This document shows positions 16,788 through 24,982 of a stretch of 39,390 bases of DNA, one piece after another. Each line of letters starts with the position of its first letter. Positions within the stretch are counted from its first letter, which is position 1. Below the pieces are notes generated by a model. It made no database searches, had not been told where the DNA came from, and was given only the letters and a program-made list of their open reading frames with translations. Source of the stretch: Cyanobacteria bacterium OH_CDB_20 (GTDB lineage Bacteria; Cyanobacteriota; Vampirovibrionia; Gastranaerophilales; Gastranaerophilaceae); assembly GCA_023415935.1 (NCBI GenBank), contig JAEZIX010000086.1, positions 1 through 39,390 on the forward strand, in the 5' to 3' direction. The translations under genes and the position numbers were made by a program.

Positions 16788-17153
16788 ATGCAGCAAGAAA
16801 TAATAAAACTCGAAGAAGACCTAAGGCAGGCTATGCTGGCTAGTGACGTTAAAAAACTTGATGAGTTAATCGATGATTCTCTTGTTTTTATAGGTCCAGA
16901 TGGAAGTGTTGCTTCAAAACAGATGGATTTAGATGCTCACAGGAGTAAAATCCAGAAAATACAAGAACTAAACCCGACAGAACAAGTCATAAATGATTTC
17001 GACTCTTTTGTTGTTGTAACAGTTAAAATGGCTATTTCTGGTACCTTTGGAGATTTCGATATCTCAGGCATGTACCGTTATTTAAGAGTATGGGAAAATA
17101 TGAACGGCAACTGGAGAGTCATAACAGGCTCCGTGACAAAAATAGCTGGTTAG
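16788..17153 (+). CDS. NTF2-like (SnoaL/DUF4440) fold protein
   Basis: 121 residues, soluble. The N-terminal helix pair (IIKLEEDLRQAMLASDVKKL) and the later LVFIGPDGSV and YRYLRVWENMNGNWRVITGS segments follow the DUF4440/SnoaL pattern, a small cone-shaped alpha+beta fold used for ligand binding or isomerase activity. A TAAAAT -10-like box lies 13 nt before the ATG and there is no clear ribosome site. The next gene is convergent, 4 nt away. Confidence 0.8.
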   Translation: MQQEIIKLEEDLRQAMLASDVKKLDELIDDSLVFIGPDGSVASKQMDLDAHRSKIQKIQELNPTEQVINDFDSFVVVTVKMAISGTFGDFDISGMYRYLRVWENMNGNWRVITGSVTKIAG

Positions 17154-17157
17154 CTCT

Positions 17158-17721
17158 TTATATCAACCCTGCTTTTTTTGCAATCCTTATTGAATCTTTA
17201 TCCATAGCTACAGGTATGGTTTTTAAGCCCATATCGCGCATTACCGCATATCTGTGTCTGCCGTCATCGAATTTAATAATAGGCAATCCTTTTTCCATCT
17301 GAACATAAACTTCAGGGGCTTCAATATCTTGAGTTGAAGCAAATAATTCTTTCAGGCGCTCATATCTTTTAGGAACCTGTATATGTCCTGGTTTACCTAT
17401 GTATTGAGAAGGATTGGATGATTCAAATAATTTTTCGAATGCTGATGTTTTCACATCAACTATTTCCCAATTAGGGTGAAATTTTGGCTTTATTATCCTG
17501 GGCCTTAATTTTTTATAAACAGCGTCAACATTGCTTTGCACAATTTTGATGCCTTTGTTGGCCATATATGCTTCTTGTAGTTTTTCTCCGCTTATTCGAG
17601 GGAAAGTTGCTCGGTTATCTACTTGAGCAGCTACTTTTTTTACCGCTTTGGCAGCTGTTTTTGAAGAGTTTTGTGCGCATTCTCCAACACCTGCAAGTAT
17701 TTTTGTAAGATTTAGCCCCAT
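17158..17721 (-). CDS. Small ParB/sulfiredoxin-like domain protein
   Basis: 187 residues. The C-terminal part contains PIIKFDDGRHRYAVMRDMG followed by KTIPVAM (~152-175), the ParB/Srx-fold signature D/G-R-H-R-x3-A...G...IPV. The upstream half (~1-90) is basic and Ala/Lys-rich and not recognised. Proteins with this fold bind or hydrolyse nucleotides (CTP/ATP) and may bind DNA. A chromosome-partition role is not implied, since no parA, parS or HTH is seen. It lies between two members of the EF-hand/coiled-coil family. Confidence 0.6.
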   Translation of the reverse strand: MGLNLTKILAGVGECAQNSSKTAAKAVKKVAAQVDNRATFPRISGEKLQEAYMANKGIKIVQSNVDAVYKKLRPRIIKPKFHPNWEIVDVKTSAFEKLFESSNPSQYIGKPGHIQVPKRYERLKELFASTQDIEAPEVYVQMEKGLPIIKFDDGRHRYAVMRDMGLKTIPVAMDKDSIRIAKKAGLI

Positions 17722-17853
17722 AGATTTTGTTTCCCCTTTTCTTTATAAAAACTTATTTTAATAGAAAATTGCCCGTCAAGATAAATTAACCTTAAGTCAA
17801 TATTTGAGGTAATTTCAATCTAAATTTAAAAATGTAAACAAGTGTAACAATTG

Positions 17854-17870
17854 TATATATCAAATATATA
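17854..17870. repeat. AT-only inverted repeat upstream of the 17936 gene
   Basis: TATATAT (17854-17860) and ATATATA (17864-17870) flank CAA, 66 nt before the GTG. Compare 14730-14748. Confidence 0.3.
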
Positions 17871-17935
17871 TATAGTAAATATCGGTAGGCTTTTTTACTT
17901 TTTATATATAAGAGAATATTCGAAAGGATCCACCA

Positions 17936-19933
17936 GTGTCCATAAATTCATTTTCAAATGATTTTTGGAAATTAATTAACAGTATAGCATCCGGCAGTTA
18001 TGTTAGGACTCTAGGGAGCAATGCTGATTTTAGTATATTCTCTGGAATGAGTAGCACCGAAATCTCTGCATATATAGCAAATGGTTCATCAAACAGTATC
18101 TTTTCAGATTCTGTATCAAGTGCATTACAAAATCAAGATATTTTTAAACAACTTGATAGAAATGATAATAACAAACTTGATGCAGATGAAATACAAATAT
18201 TAAATGATCTTGCAAAAATAAAAACATCAGGCGCATCTGCTGATATCTCAGCTTACAGCGAAACAGGTATGAATCTAGACAATTTTAAAGAAGTTATAGG
18301 TAATAACTTCTTTGCAAATGAAGATTTGCAAAATATTTTCAATACAGATGGTCAAGTTTCTTTGGCTAATATATTTGAAAACCTTGATGTCAATAATGAC
18401 AATGTTTTAGATAATAATGAATTGTCTGCAAATGATGGCGTAATCTCAGCTGACAATTTCTTAAATATGCTAAATAATTCAGTAAATGCTCTAGCTGATA
18501 CAACAACTGGAACAACTCCTGCTACAACTCCTACAACTACAACTGCAACTACGACTGCAGAAACAAATAAGACTTCTCAAACAGAAAAAACTTCTTCAGG
18601 TGGAGGAGGTGGAGGCTCAACTAGTAGCTCTTCTAGCTCTACGCCTACTACAGCGACTACCACAACAACGACTGCATCATCAGGAACTCCTGAGGAACAA
18701 TTAGAAGCTCTTAAGCAAGAAAGAACTCAAATTGTATCAGATTATGATTCAAAGATTGCTACTCTTCAATCAGATTTGGATACAATAATTGAAGACGCTT
18801 TTAAGGATGATGAAGCAAATAAAAAATTAAAAGAAGATTATGATACTCAAAAGGCTGATTTAGCTACATGTGAAGCATCAGTTACTGCAAAAAAATCTGG
18901 TATCAGCACTTGCAAAAGCAGTATTTCAGCATTAACAGGCGACATAGAAGGCTTAAAAGCTGAATTAGGTGGCTTGAAAACAGATACAGAAGACGCTGAT
19001 GTAAATGCTAAAAATGCTGCAAGAATTGACGAAATAAATGCACAAATATCTACAAAAGAAGGAGAAAAAGCTACTCTAGAACAGCAAAAAACAACTCTAG
19101 AAGGAGAACTTGCAATATTAGAAGCAGATAAAGCAACAAAGCAACAAGCACTTAATCAAGCATTAGATGCAATGACAGCAGCAAAACCTGAACTAAAAGA
19201 AGCAATTGATGCTAAAAAAGCTGAGCTTGATTCTGCAAAATCAGAAAAAGAAACTAAATTAAGCGAACAAGATTCTAAAATTGAAGCGAAAGAAGCAGAA
19301 GTAATTGAAAATAAAAAGTCTCAAGGTGAATCTAACGGAAAAACCTCTTCTCCAGTTAGCTCAAATGCACAAGACCTCTATAAATCTTTAGGATTAGACC
19401 AAAAAGGCTTAAGTCTTGAAATTTTTTCTGACGCTTTAGAAGGTTATAGTAAATTGCAGGATAAAGGCAATGGAATGCTTGGCATCTTTGATACAAGCCA
19501 AAGAGCAGATAAAGAGAGATACTATTTAATTAACCTTAATACCGGTGAATTAGTTGCACAAAGTGTAATGAAAACAGGTTCAGGCAATATGGATAATGTT
19601 AAAGGAGCTAATAGAGACGGTTCTCACGCAACTTTGTCCGGCTTTGTAAAAATAGGAAAAGAATATTATTCTTCAAGCATGAAGAAAAACGCTATGAACG
19701 TAGTTGGTTTGGAGCAAGGAATTAATGATAATGCCGATGCTAAGGGAATTGCTTTCCATTATACCAAATTTAATAGCACTTGGGGTTGTTTTGGATTCCC
19801 TCCTGTAAAAGGTGATGATAAAAATCACACTAAAACTTATGAATTGATGAGAAAATTGGCACCGACAGGTACTATAATTTATACCGTTCCAACAGATGAG
19901 AATGAATATAAAGCACTAAGCGCCGTTTTATAA
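17936..19933 (+). CDS. EF-hand-like, coiled-coil, L,D-transpeptidase-like protein
   Basis: 665 residues from GTG with GAAAGGA 8 nt upstream. EF-hand-like loops occur at ~74 (DRNDNNKLDADEI) and ~151 (DVNNDNVLDNNEL). A Thr/Ser/Gly linker (~190-250) precedes a coiled-coil hairpin (~255-465) with LKTDTEDADVNAKNAARI, nearly the same turn as in the 14771 protein. The C-terminus (~480-665) ends in a YkuD_2-type (murein L,D-transpeptidase) domain: HATLSGFVKIGKEYYSS, then a conserved His in IAFHYTKFN and the catalytic-type Cys in STWGCFGFPP (~617). It should form or trim 3-3 peptidoglycan cross-links or attach proteins to the wall. No signal peptide is visible. Confidence 0.82.
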   Translation: MSINSFSNDFWKLINSIASGSYVRTLGSNADFSIFSGMSSTEISAYIANGSSNSIFSDSVSSALQNQDIFKQLDRNDNNKLDADEIQILNDLAKIKTSGASADISAYSETGMNLDNFKEVIGNNFFANEDLQNIFNTDGQVSLANIFENLDVNNDNVLDNNELSANDGVISADNFLNMLNNSVNALADTTTGTTPATTPTTTTATTTAETNKTSQTEKTSSGGGGGGSTSSSSSSTPTTATTTTTTASSGTPEEQLEALKQERTQIVSDYDSKIATLQSDLDTIIEDAFKDDEANKKLKEDYDTQKADLATCEASVTAKKSGISTCKSSISALTGDIEGLKAELGGLKTDTEDADVNAKNAARIDEINAQISTKEGEKATLEQQKTTLEGELAILEADKATKQQALNQALDAMTAAKPELKEAIDAKKAELDSAKSEKETKLSEQDSKIEAKEAEVIENKKSQGESNGKTSSPVSSNAQDLYKSLGLDQKGLSLEIFSDALEGYSKLQDKGNGMLGIFDTSQRADKERYYLINLNTGELVAQSVMKTGSGNMDNVKGANRDGSHATLSGFVKIGKEYYSSSMKKNAMNVVGLEQGINDNADAKGIAFHYTKFNSTWGCFGFPPVKGDDKNHTKTYELMRKLAPTGTIIYTVPTDENEYKALSAVL

Positions 19934-20003
19934 GGAGCTGAGCGGACTGTTTGATTAACCATATAGTCAAATATAAATATTTGTAATTTCAAGGACGGTT
20001 TGA

Positions 20004-20022
20004 TATCCTATCAGATAGGGTA
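20004..20022. repeat. Near-perfect palindrome upstream of the 20045 gene
   Basis: TATCCTATC and GATAGGGTA flank a central A, nine pairs including one G:T. It lies 23 nt before the ATG at 20045. It could be an operator or a small leader hairpin. Confidence 0.4.
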
Positions 20023-20044
20023 TTTATAAAAAGTTGAAGTATTA

Positions 20045-21658
20045 ATGTGGGAAAAATTAAATAGGAACAATTATTTATCTTTGTTGTTAACAATTATTCT
20101 GGGAATATTTATTTGTGCAGGAATTATATTTATAACAAGGTTTGATATATTGACAGGCGATGACCTAGATCAGGTTTTTTTTAATTACGATTTTAAGCAA
20201 ACATTCTTAAGATCTGACCATGGAAGTATTCTCAGCTGGTTTATGATAAAAATAGTTGGCAGTTTTATTCCTTTGTATTTTGGCGTTCATTGTAATGATA
20301 ATACATTAGGATTAATAATAAGAAGTGCCAATGTTTCTTTGTATATATTTCTTTTGTCTTATTTTGCTTCATTACTAAATAAAAATAAACAAAACATGCC
20401 GGCATGGTATATGCTGGTCTTTTTGTTTTTTATTAATTATTTTTGTAATAATAGTTATTGCGACAGTACATTTATTTATGAATATAGCCAGAATTTTAGA
20501 TGTATTTTTATGGGATTGTTTTACTGGCTTTTTTGGTTAATTTTTATATTAAAATATTTGAATTTAATTAAATTAGATAAAAAATTATTAATAGCATATT
20601 CAATCATCTCATTTTTTGTAGGCTGCTCGATGGAATTGTTTTTATTTTCTACTTTTTATTCATTACTTTTGTTTTCAGCTATAAATTTATTTTCTATTTT
20701 TAAAATGAGTGGTTATAAGTTTAAAGCTATTAAAGAAAGAGTGGCCAAGATAAAAGGTATTGAGCTTATACCTTATATTTCATTCGTTTTGGGTAGTATT
20801 TTAACATTATCCAATCCCGGATTTTGGCAGGTTGCAGAAACAGAAAGAAATACTATTTCTAACTTGTTTGCTCTGGATTGTTTTAAAAATGCTGTTTTTA
20901 ACTATACAAAAATATGGTTTGATAAGTTTTTTCTTGAAAGCCCTAATAACATATTATTATTAATGCTAATAGCGCTTTCTTTGATAATATTTGTCTTAGG
21001 TAAAAAATCCAATAGAATTAAATATAGCTATAAAGTTATTTTTATATCTTGGGTTCTTGTCTTTGGATGTGGCATTTTCTATTTGTCACTAATATTTCCT
21101 ACATCAAATAAGGGGGAGGCTCTTATATGGCTGTCTTCTCACAGGGTTACCCTATTTGTTGAAAATGTGTATATGGCTGCTAATTTACTTCTGGCAGGTT
21201 TTGTTTTTAAGCTTATTTATAAAAATAAAAATTTAGAAAAGGCTTTAAGTTCTATTTTTATAGTACTTGTATTGCTTTTATCTGTGAAGGAGTTAAGCGT
21301 TTCAAAAGATAAAATTTCACATTTTATGAACTATGAAAAAGAAAAGAGGACTTACTTTTACAAAATCGAAAAAATGATTTTATTCTATATAGGTAAAGGT
21401 GAGGACATAATATTGCCTTTAAGCATTATTAAATATGATAAAGATATTACCTTTCAATTTGTTGCTTTTTGGTGTAACGATACTGGTCTTTACGAGGTAT
21501 ATTTGCCAGGTATTTATAAAATTCATGATTTTGAAAAAATTAAATTGATTGAAGATAGCAAAGCATGGGCAAAATTCTATGAAGAAGGAGGCACTTTTGA
21601 TAAAAGTGAACTTACAAATCCTTCTTTTACAAGGCTTTTAAAAGAATATAAAAAATAA
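20045..21658 (+). CDS. Polytopic membrane protein of unknown function
   Basis: 537 residues with about ten hydrophobic helices and a ~100-residue soluble C-terminus. After the first helix comes TGDDLDQVF, an acidic extracytoplasmic loop of the kind seen in GT-C glycosyltransferase-like and DUF6056-like membrane proteins. I cannot assign the family firmly. The ribosome site is poor (TTGAAG). The gene stands alone between the L,D-transpeptidase-like gene and the Rrf2 operon. A role in surface glycan synthesis is only a guess from topology. Confidence 0.65.
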   Translation: MWEKLNRNNYLSLLLTIILGIFICAGIIFITRFDILTGDDLDQVFFNYDFKQTFLRSDHGSILSWFMIKIVGSFIPLYFGVHCNDNTLGLIIRSANVSLYIFLLSYFASLLNKNKQNMPAWYMLVFLFFINYFCNNSYCDSTFIYEYSQNFRCIFMGLFYWLFWLIFILKYLNLIKLDKKLLIAYSIISFFVGCSMELFLFSTFYSLLLFSAINLFSIFKMSGYKFKAIKERVAKIKGIELIPYISFVLGSILTLSNPGFWQVAETERNTISNLFALDCFKNAVFNYTKIWFDKFFLESPNNILLLMLIALSLIIFVLGKKSNRIKYSYKVIFISWVLVFGCGIFYLSLIFPTSNKGEALIWLSSHRVTLFVENVYMAANLLLAGFVFKLIYKNKNLEKALSSIFIVLVLLLSVKELSVSKDKISHFMNYEKEKRTYFYKIEKMILFYIGKGEDIILPLSIIKYDKDITFQFVAFWCNDTGLYEVYLPGIYKIHDFEKIKLIEDSKAWAKFYEEGGTFDKSELTNPSFTRLLKEYKK

Positions 21659-21690
21659 TAAGAAATTATGAATGATTTTTAATATTAGTA

Positions 21691-21719
21691 TTGACTTTTT
21701 ATAATAATGGTATTATAGT
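21691..21719 (+). promoter_or_regulatory. Promoter of the Rrf2-hcp operon
   Basis: TTGACT (21691-21696) and TATAGT (21714-21719) are separated by 17 bp, the best sigma70-like match in this part of the window. The start would be near 21726, leaving a 33-nt leader. Confidence 0.7.
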
Positions 21720-21731
21720 ACTACTATACTA
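21711..21731. promoter_or_regulatory. Putative Rrf2 operator overlapping the -10 box
   Basis: A core palindrome ATAGTA-C-TACTAT (21715-21727) extends outward to 21711-21731 with one mismatched pair. It overlaps the -10 and start region, as expected for autorepression by the Rrf2-family regulator encoded next. Confidence 0.55.
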
Positions 21732-21758
21732 AAATACAAAATATAAAAAGAGGTACAA

Positions 21759-22154
21759 ATGTTAAAAATATCAGAAGCAACTGCAATAGCTCTACATTCT
21801 TTGATTTATATCGCGGGTAAAGGTGATAAAGTTTCATCTTTAAAAGAGATTGCAGAAAAATTCAAAATATCAGAACACCATCTTTCTAAAGTTCTTCAAC
21901 GATTTGTAAAAGAAGGTGTGCTTACTTCCATTAAGGGGCCAAATGGGGGATTTTTAATAGTTCCTAAATATAAGAACATGAGTTTTTTAGAAATATACGA
22001 AATTATGGAAGGAAAAATTAGTAATCATACATGTATTTTTAATTCTCATTCAGAAGGTTGTGAAAAGTGCATTATGAGCGATTTGGTGAAAAAAACCAAT
22101 GATGAATTCAATAAATATATGAAAGAGCATAAAATTTCGGATTTTTCTTTTTAA
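21759..22154 (+). CDS. Rrf2-family transcriptional regulator with three Fe-S-ligand-type cysteines
   Basis: 131 residues. The N-terminal winged helix (LKISEATAIALHSLIYIAG and ISEHHLSKVLQRFVKEGVL) is typical of Rrf2/IscR/NsrR. C92, C101 and C104 fall in the Fe-S ligand region, spaced x8 then x2, different from the usual IscR and NsrR spacing. It heads an operon with ferredoxin and hcp, so control by nitric oxide or redox state is likely (inference from context; NsrR/HcpR-like regulators control hcp elsewhere). The palindrome over its promoter is the candidate site. AGAGG precedes the ATG. Confidence 0.88.
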   Translation: MLKISEATAIALHSLIYIAGKGDKVSSLKEIAEKFKISEHHLSKVLQRFVKEGVLTSIKGPNGGFLIVPKYKNMSFLEIYEIMEGKISNHTCIFNSHSEGCEKCIMSDLVKKTNDEFNKYMKEHKISDFSF

Positions 22155-22166
22155 AAGGAGTTATAA

Positions 22167-22979
22167 ATGAAAAGAAGTATTATAAAAATTGATGAAGATA
22201 AATGTAACGGTTGTGGAGCTTGTATTCCGGATTGTCCCGAGGGTGCGCTTCAAGTTATTGATGGCAAGGCAAGGCTTATAAGTGATTTGTTTTGCGATGG
22301 GCTTGGTGCTTGTACAAAGGCGTGCCCACAGGATGCTATGACTATTGAAGAGCGTGAGGCTGAACCTTACGACGAGTATAAAGTTATGGAAAACATAATC
22401 AGAGGCGGTGTAAACGTCATAAAAGCACACCTTAAACATTTAAAAGATCATGGCGAAAATAAGCTTTTTTCTCAGGCGATCGATGCTTTGCAAAAGGCAG
22501 GTATTGAAGTTCCTGAATTAGAAGAGCGCACTCATCAGGGGTGTCCCGGCATGATGCAAAAGGATTTTAGAGATAGAAAATCAGATAATTCAGAAAGCAA
22601 TATTAAAATGCAATCCGAACTCAACAATTGGCCTATTCAGTTAAAACTAATGAACCCCAATGCCCCGTACTTATACAAGTCTGATCTTGTTATTGCGGCG
22701 GATTGCACGGCTTTTTCTTATGCAAATTTCCATTCAAAATTTCTTAAGAACAAAATCCTTATTATGCTTTGTCCTAAGCTTGATACAGACTTAGAAAGCT
22801 ATGTGGAAAAACTTGCAGATATTTTTGAAAAACAGGATATCCAGTCACTTACCATTGTCCATATGGAGGTACCTTGCTGTGGTGGAGTAGAAATGATAGT
22901 AAAGAAGGCACTGGAAAAAGCCAACAAATATATTATAGTAAAAGATTACACAATATCGCTTCAAGGCGAGATTATTTAG
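22167..22979 (+). CDS. Ferredoxin-domain protein, probable electron donor to Hcp
   Basis: 270 residues. Two [4Fe-4S] motifs lie at the N-terminus (CNGCGACIPDCP, and CDGLGACTKACP in which one position is Gly). The remaining ~200 residues hold further cysteines (QGCPG, VPCCGG) in a domain commonly paired with hcp in anaerobes. It is cytosolic. AAAGGAG lies 7 nt before the ATG, 12 nt after the regulator stop and 13 nt before hcp, so one operon. Likely passes electrons to Hcp. Confidence 0.85.
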   Translation: MKRSIIKIDEDKCNGCGACIPDCPEGALQVIDGKARLISDLFCDGLGACTKACPQDAMTIEEREAEPYDEYKVMENIIRGGVNVIKAHLKHLKDHGENKLFSQAIDALQKAGIEVPELEERTHQGCPGMMQKDFRDRKSDNSESNIKMQSELNNWPIQLKLMNPNAPYLYKSDLVIAADCTAFSYANFHSKFLKNKILIMLCPKLDTDLESYVEKLADIFEKQDIQSLTIVHMEVPCCGGVEMIVKKALEKANKYIIVKDYTISLQGEII

Positions 22980-22992
22980 AAAGGTAGAGAAA

Positions 22993-24528
22993 ATGACGTC
23001 AATGTTTTGTTTTCAATGTGAGCAGACGGCTCAGGGAAAAGGATGTACAGTTCAAGGAGTTTGCGGAAAAAAGGCTGATACTGCTAACTTGCAGGATGAA
23101 CTTACAAGCAGCTTGATTGAGCTTGCAAATTCAAATGAACCAAGTGAAGAAGTTACAAAAACTCTTATTGATGGTTTATTTACAACAATTACCAACGTTA
23201 ATTTTGACGATGAATCAATAAAAGTTTTCACAAAAAAAGTCATAGATATGATTAAAAGACCAAATGATTTTGATATAAAAACTGTTTGGGAATGTAATGA
23301 AGATATCAGAAGTTTGAAATCACTTATATTGTTTGGACTAAAAGGTATTGCGGCTTATGCAGAACATGCCTGGGTTTTAGGCTATAAAGATGAAGATGTT
23401 AATAATTTCTTCTATGAGGCTTTACAGGCTGTTTCAAAGGATTTATCTGCTGATGAACTTTTAGGGCTTGTTCTAAAAACAGGTGAGATTAACCTTAAGT
23501 GTATGGCTCTTTTAGATAAGGCGAATACTGAAACTTACGGAAATCCGGAGCCTAACGCAGTTACGACAAATATCGAAAAAGGTCCTTTTATTATTGTAAC
23601 GGGTCATGATTTAAGAGATTTACATCTTCTTTTAGAGCAGACTAAAGATAAAGGCGTAAATATTTACACCCACGGCGAAATGCTTCCTTGCCATGCATAT
23701 CCTGAACTTAGAAAATATCCTCATTTAAAGGGAAATTTTGGTACTGCGTGGCAAAATCAGCAGAAAGAATTTGATAATGTTCCTGCTGCGATTTTATTTA
23801 CAACAAACTGTATTATGCCTGTAAAAGAAAGCTACAAGGATAGAGTATTTACAACATCTGTTGTTCAATATCCAGAGCTTGTGCATATTGACGATAACAA
23901 GGATTTTACTCCTGTTATTGAAAAGGCACTTGCGCTTGGCGGTTATCCAGAAGATAAAAAAATGACAGGTATCAATGGCGGTGATGTTTTGACTGTCGGC
24001 TTCGGGCATCATACGGTTATGTCAGTTGCAGATAAAGTAGTTGAAGGTGTAAAATCAGGAGCTATTAAGCATTTCTTCCTTGTTGGAGGATGTGATGGAG
24101 CAAAACCCGGCAGAAACTACTATACAGAGTTTGTTAAACAAACACCGAAAGATACAATTATTCTTACATTAGCGTGCGGAAAATATCGTTTCAATGACCT
24201 TGATTTAGGTGATATTGGTGGAATTCCAAGATTACTTGATATGGGACAGTGTAATGATGCATATTCTGCAATTCAAGTTGCGGTTGCGCTTTCAAAGGCG
24301 TTTAACTGCTCTGTTAACGAACTTCCTTTGTCTCTTGTACTTTCATGGTATGAGCAAAAGGCGGTTTGTATCTTACTTACATTGCTTTATTTAGGAATCG
24401 AAAACATTAGACTTGGACCAAGTTTGCCGGCCTTTGTTTCGCCTAATGTATTAAACATCTTGGTTGATAAATTCAAAATAAAACCTATATCAACTCCTGA
24501 AGAAGACTTAAAGGCAATATTAGGATAA
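22993..24528 (+). CDS. hcp: Hydroxylamine reductase / hybrid cluster protein
   Basis: 511 residues. The N-terminal cluster cysteines C6, C9, C18 and C24 have the classical C-x2-C-x8-C-x5-C spacing. Hybrid-cluster ligands are visible in order: His in GHDLRD, Glu in GEMLPC, Cys in TTNCIMP, Cys in GGCDGAKPGR (the persulfide-type position), Cys in LACGKYRFN, Cys in GQCNDAY and Glu in SWYEQKAV. Hcp reduces hydroxylamine and has NO reductase activity in the cytosol under anaerobic nitrosative stress. Context with Rrf2 and ferredoxin supports this. It is shorter than the ~550-residue class I proteins, closer to the compact forms of anaerobes. AGAAAGGTAGAG precedes the ATG. Confidence 0.96.
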   Translation: MTSMFCFQCEQTAQGKGCTVQGVCGKKADTANLQDELTSSLIELANSNEPSEEVTKTLIDGLFTTITNVNFDDESIKVFTKKVIDMIKRPNDFDIKTVWECNEDIRSLKSLILFGLKGIAAYAEHAWVLGYKDEDVNNFFYEALQAVSKDLSADELLGLVLKTGEINLKCMALLDKANTETYGNPEPNAVTTNIEKGPFIIVTGHDLRDLHLLLEQTKDKGVNIYTHGEMLPCHAYPELRKYPHLKGNFGTAWQNQQKEFDNVPAAILFTTNCIMPVKESYKDRVFTTSVVQYPELVHIDDNKDFTPVIEKALALGGYPEDKKMTGINGGDVLTVGFGHHTVMSVADKVVEGVKSGAIKHFFLVGGCDGAKPGRNYYTEFVKQTPKDTIILTLACGKYRFNDLDLGDIGGIPRLLDMGQCNDAYSAIQVAVALSKAFNCSVNELPLSLVLSWYEQKAVCILLTLLYLGIENIRLGPSLPAFVSPNVLNILVDKFKIKPISTPEEDLKAILG

Positions 24529-24537
24529 AAATACTCT

Positions 24538-24554
24538 GGGGGCTTTAAGCCCCC
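24538..24554 (+). terminator. GC-rich hairpin between hcp and the cupin gene
   Basis: GGGGGCTT pairs with AAGCCCCC around a single T, unusually GC-rich for this region. No long T-run follows, so it may be a partial terminator or an mRNA-stabilising hairpin that lowers cupin expression. Confidence 0.6.
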
Positions 24555-24576
24555 TATCTATTAAAGGAGAAAAACT

Positions 24577-24894
24577 ATGACAAATACATTTGCAAAAAAA
24601 GTTTTAAACTTAAAAAACTCAATTGAATATCAAGAAAATTCTATTGTAAGTAAAACTATTACAAACAATACTAACAGCTCACTTACCCTGTTTGCTTTTG
24701 ATAAAGGGCAATCTATTGCATCGCACTCAGCCCCCGTTGATGCTGTTGTTCAAAATGTTGAAGGTGAAGTTGAAATAACAATTTCAGGTGAGAAATTTAA
24801 TCTAAAAGAAGGTGATATAATCCTTATGCCAAAAGGTGAACCTCACGGATTAGAAGCAACAACGAAGTTCAAAATGGCGCTCTTTAAAGTTTAA
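24577..24894 (+). CDS. Small cupin-domain protein
   Basis: 105 residues, one beta-barrel cupin. It has the first motif region GQSIASHSAPVDAVVQNVEG and the second GDIILMPKGEPHGLEA. Metal-binding His occur at ASHSAP and PHGL, with a Glu in EGEVEI. Cupins of this size often bind small metabolites or act as redox/metal-responsive accessory proteins. It follows hcp by 48 nt, behind a hairpin and its own AAAGGAG, so it is probably the last gene of the stress operon. Confidence 0.85.
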   Translation: MTNTFAKKVLNLKNSIEYQENSIVSKTITNNTNSSLTLFAFDKGQSIASHSAPVDAVVQNVEGEVEITISGEKFNLKEGDIILMPKGEPHGLEATTKFKMALFKV

Positions 24895-24982
24895 GAATTG
24901 TATACTGAATTTGTGAGAACTGACAAATTTATGGTTTTTGCTCCTTAAAGCTATTGTTAAATCAACCGCAAAGGAAAATAAT

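Noticed and set aside
17158..17721. Chromosome partition ParB
   Set aside because: Only the short nucleotide-binding signature is present. The HTH domain, parA neighbour and parS sites are missing.
18480..18690. ACT/ACA-rich simple repeat
   Set aside because: It encodes the Thr/Ser linker of the L,D-transpeptidase-like protein. Units are irregular, so no phase-variable tract is claimed.
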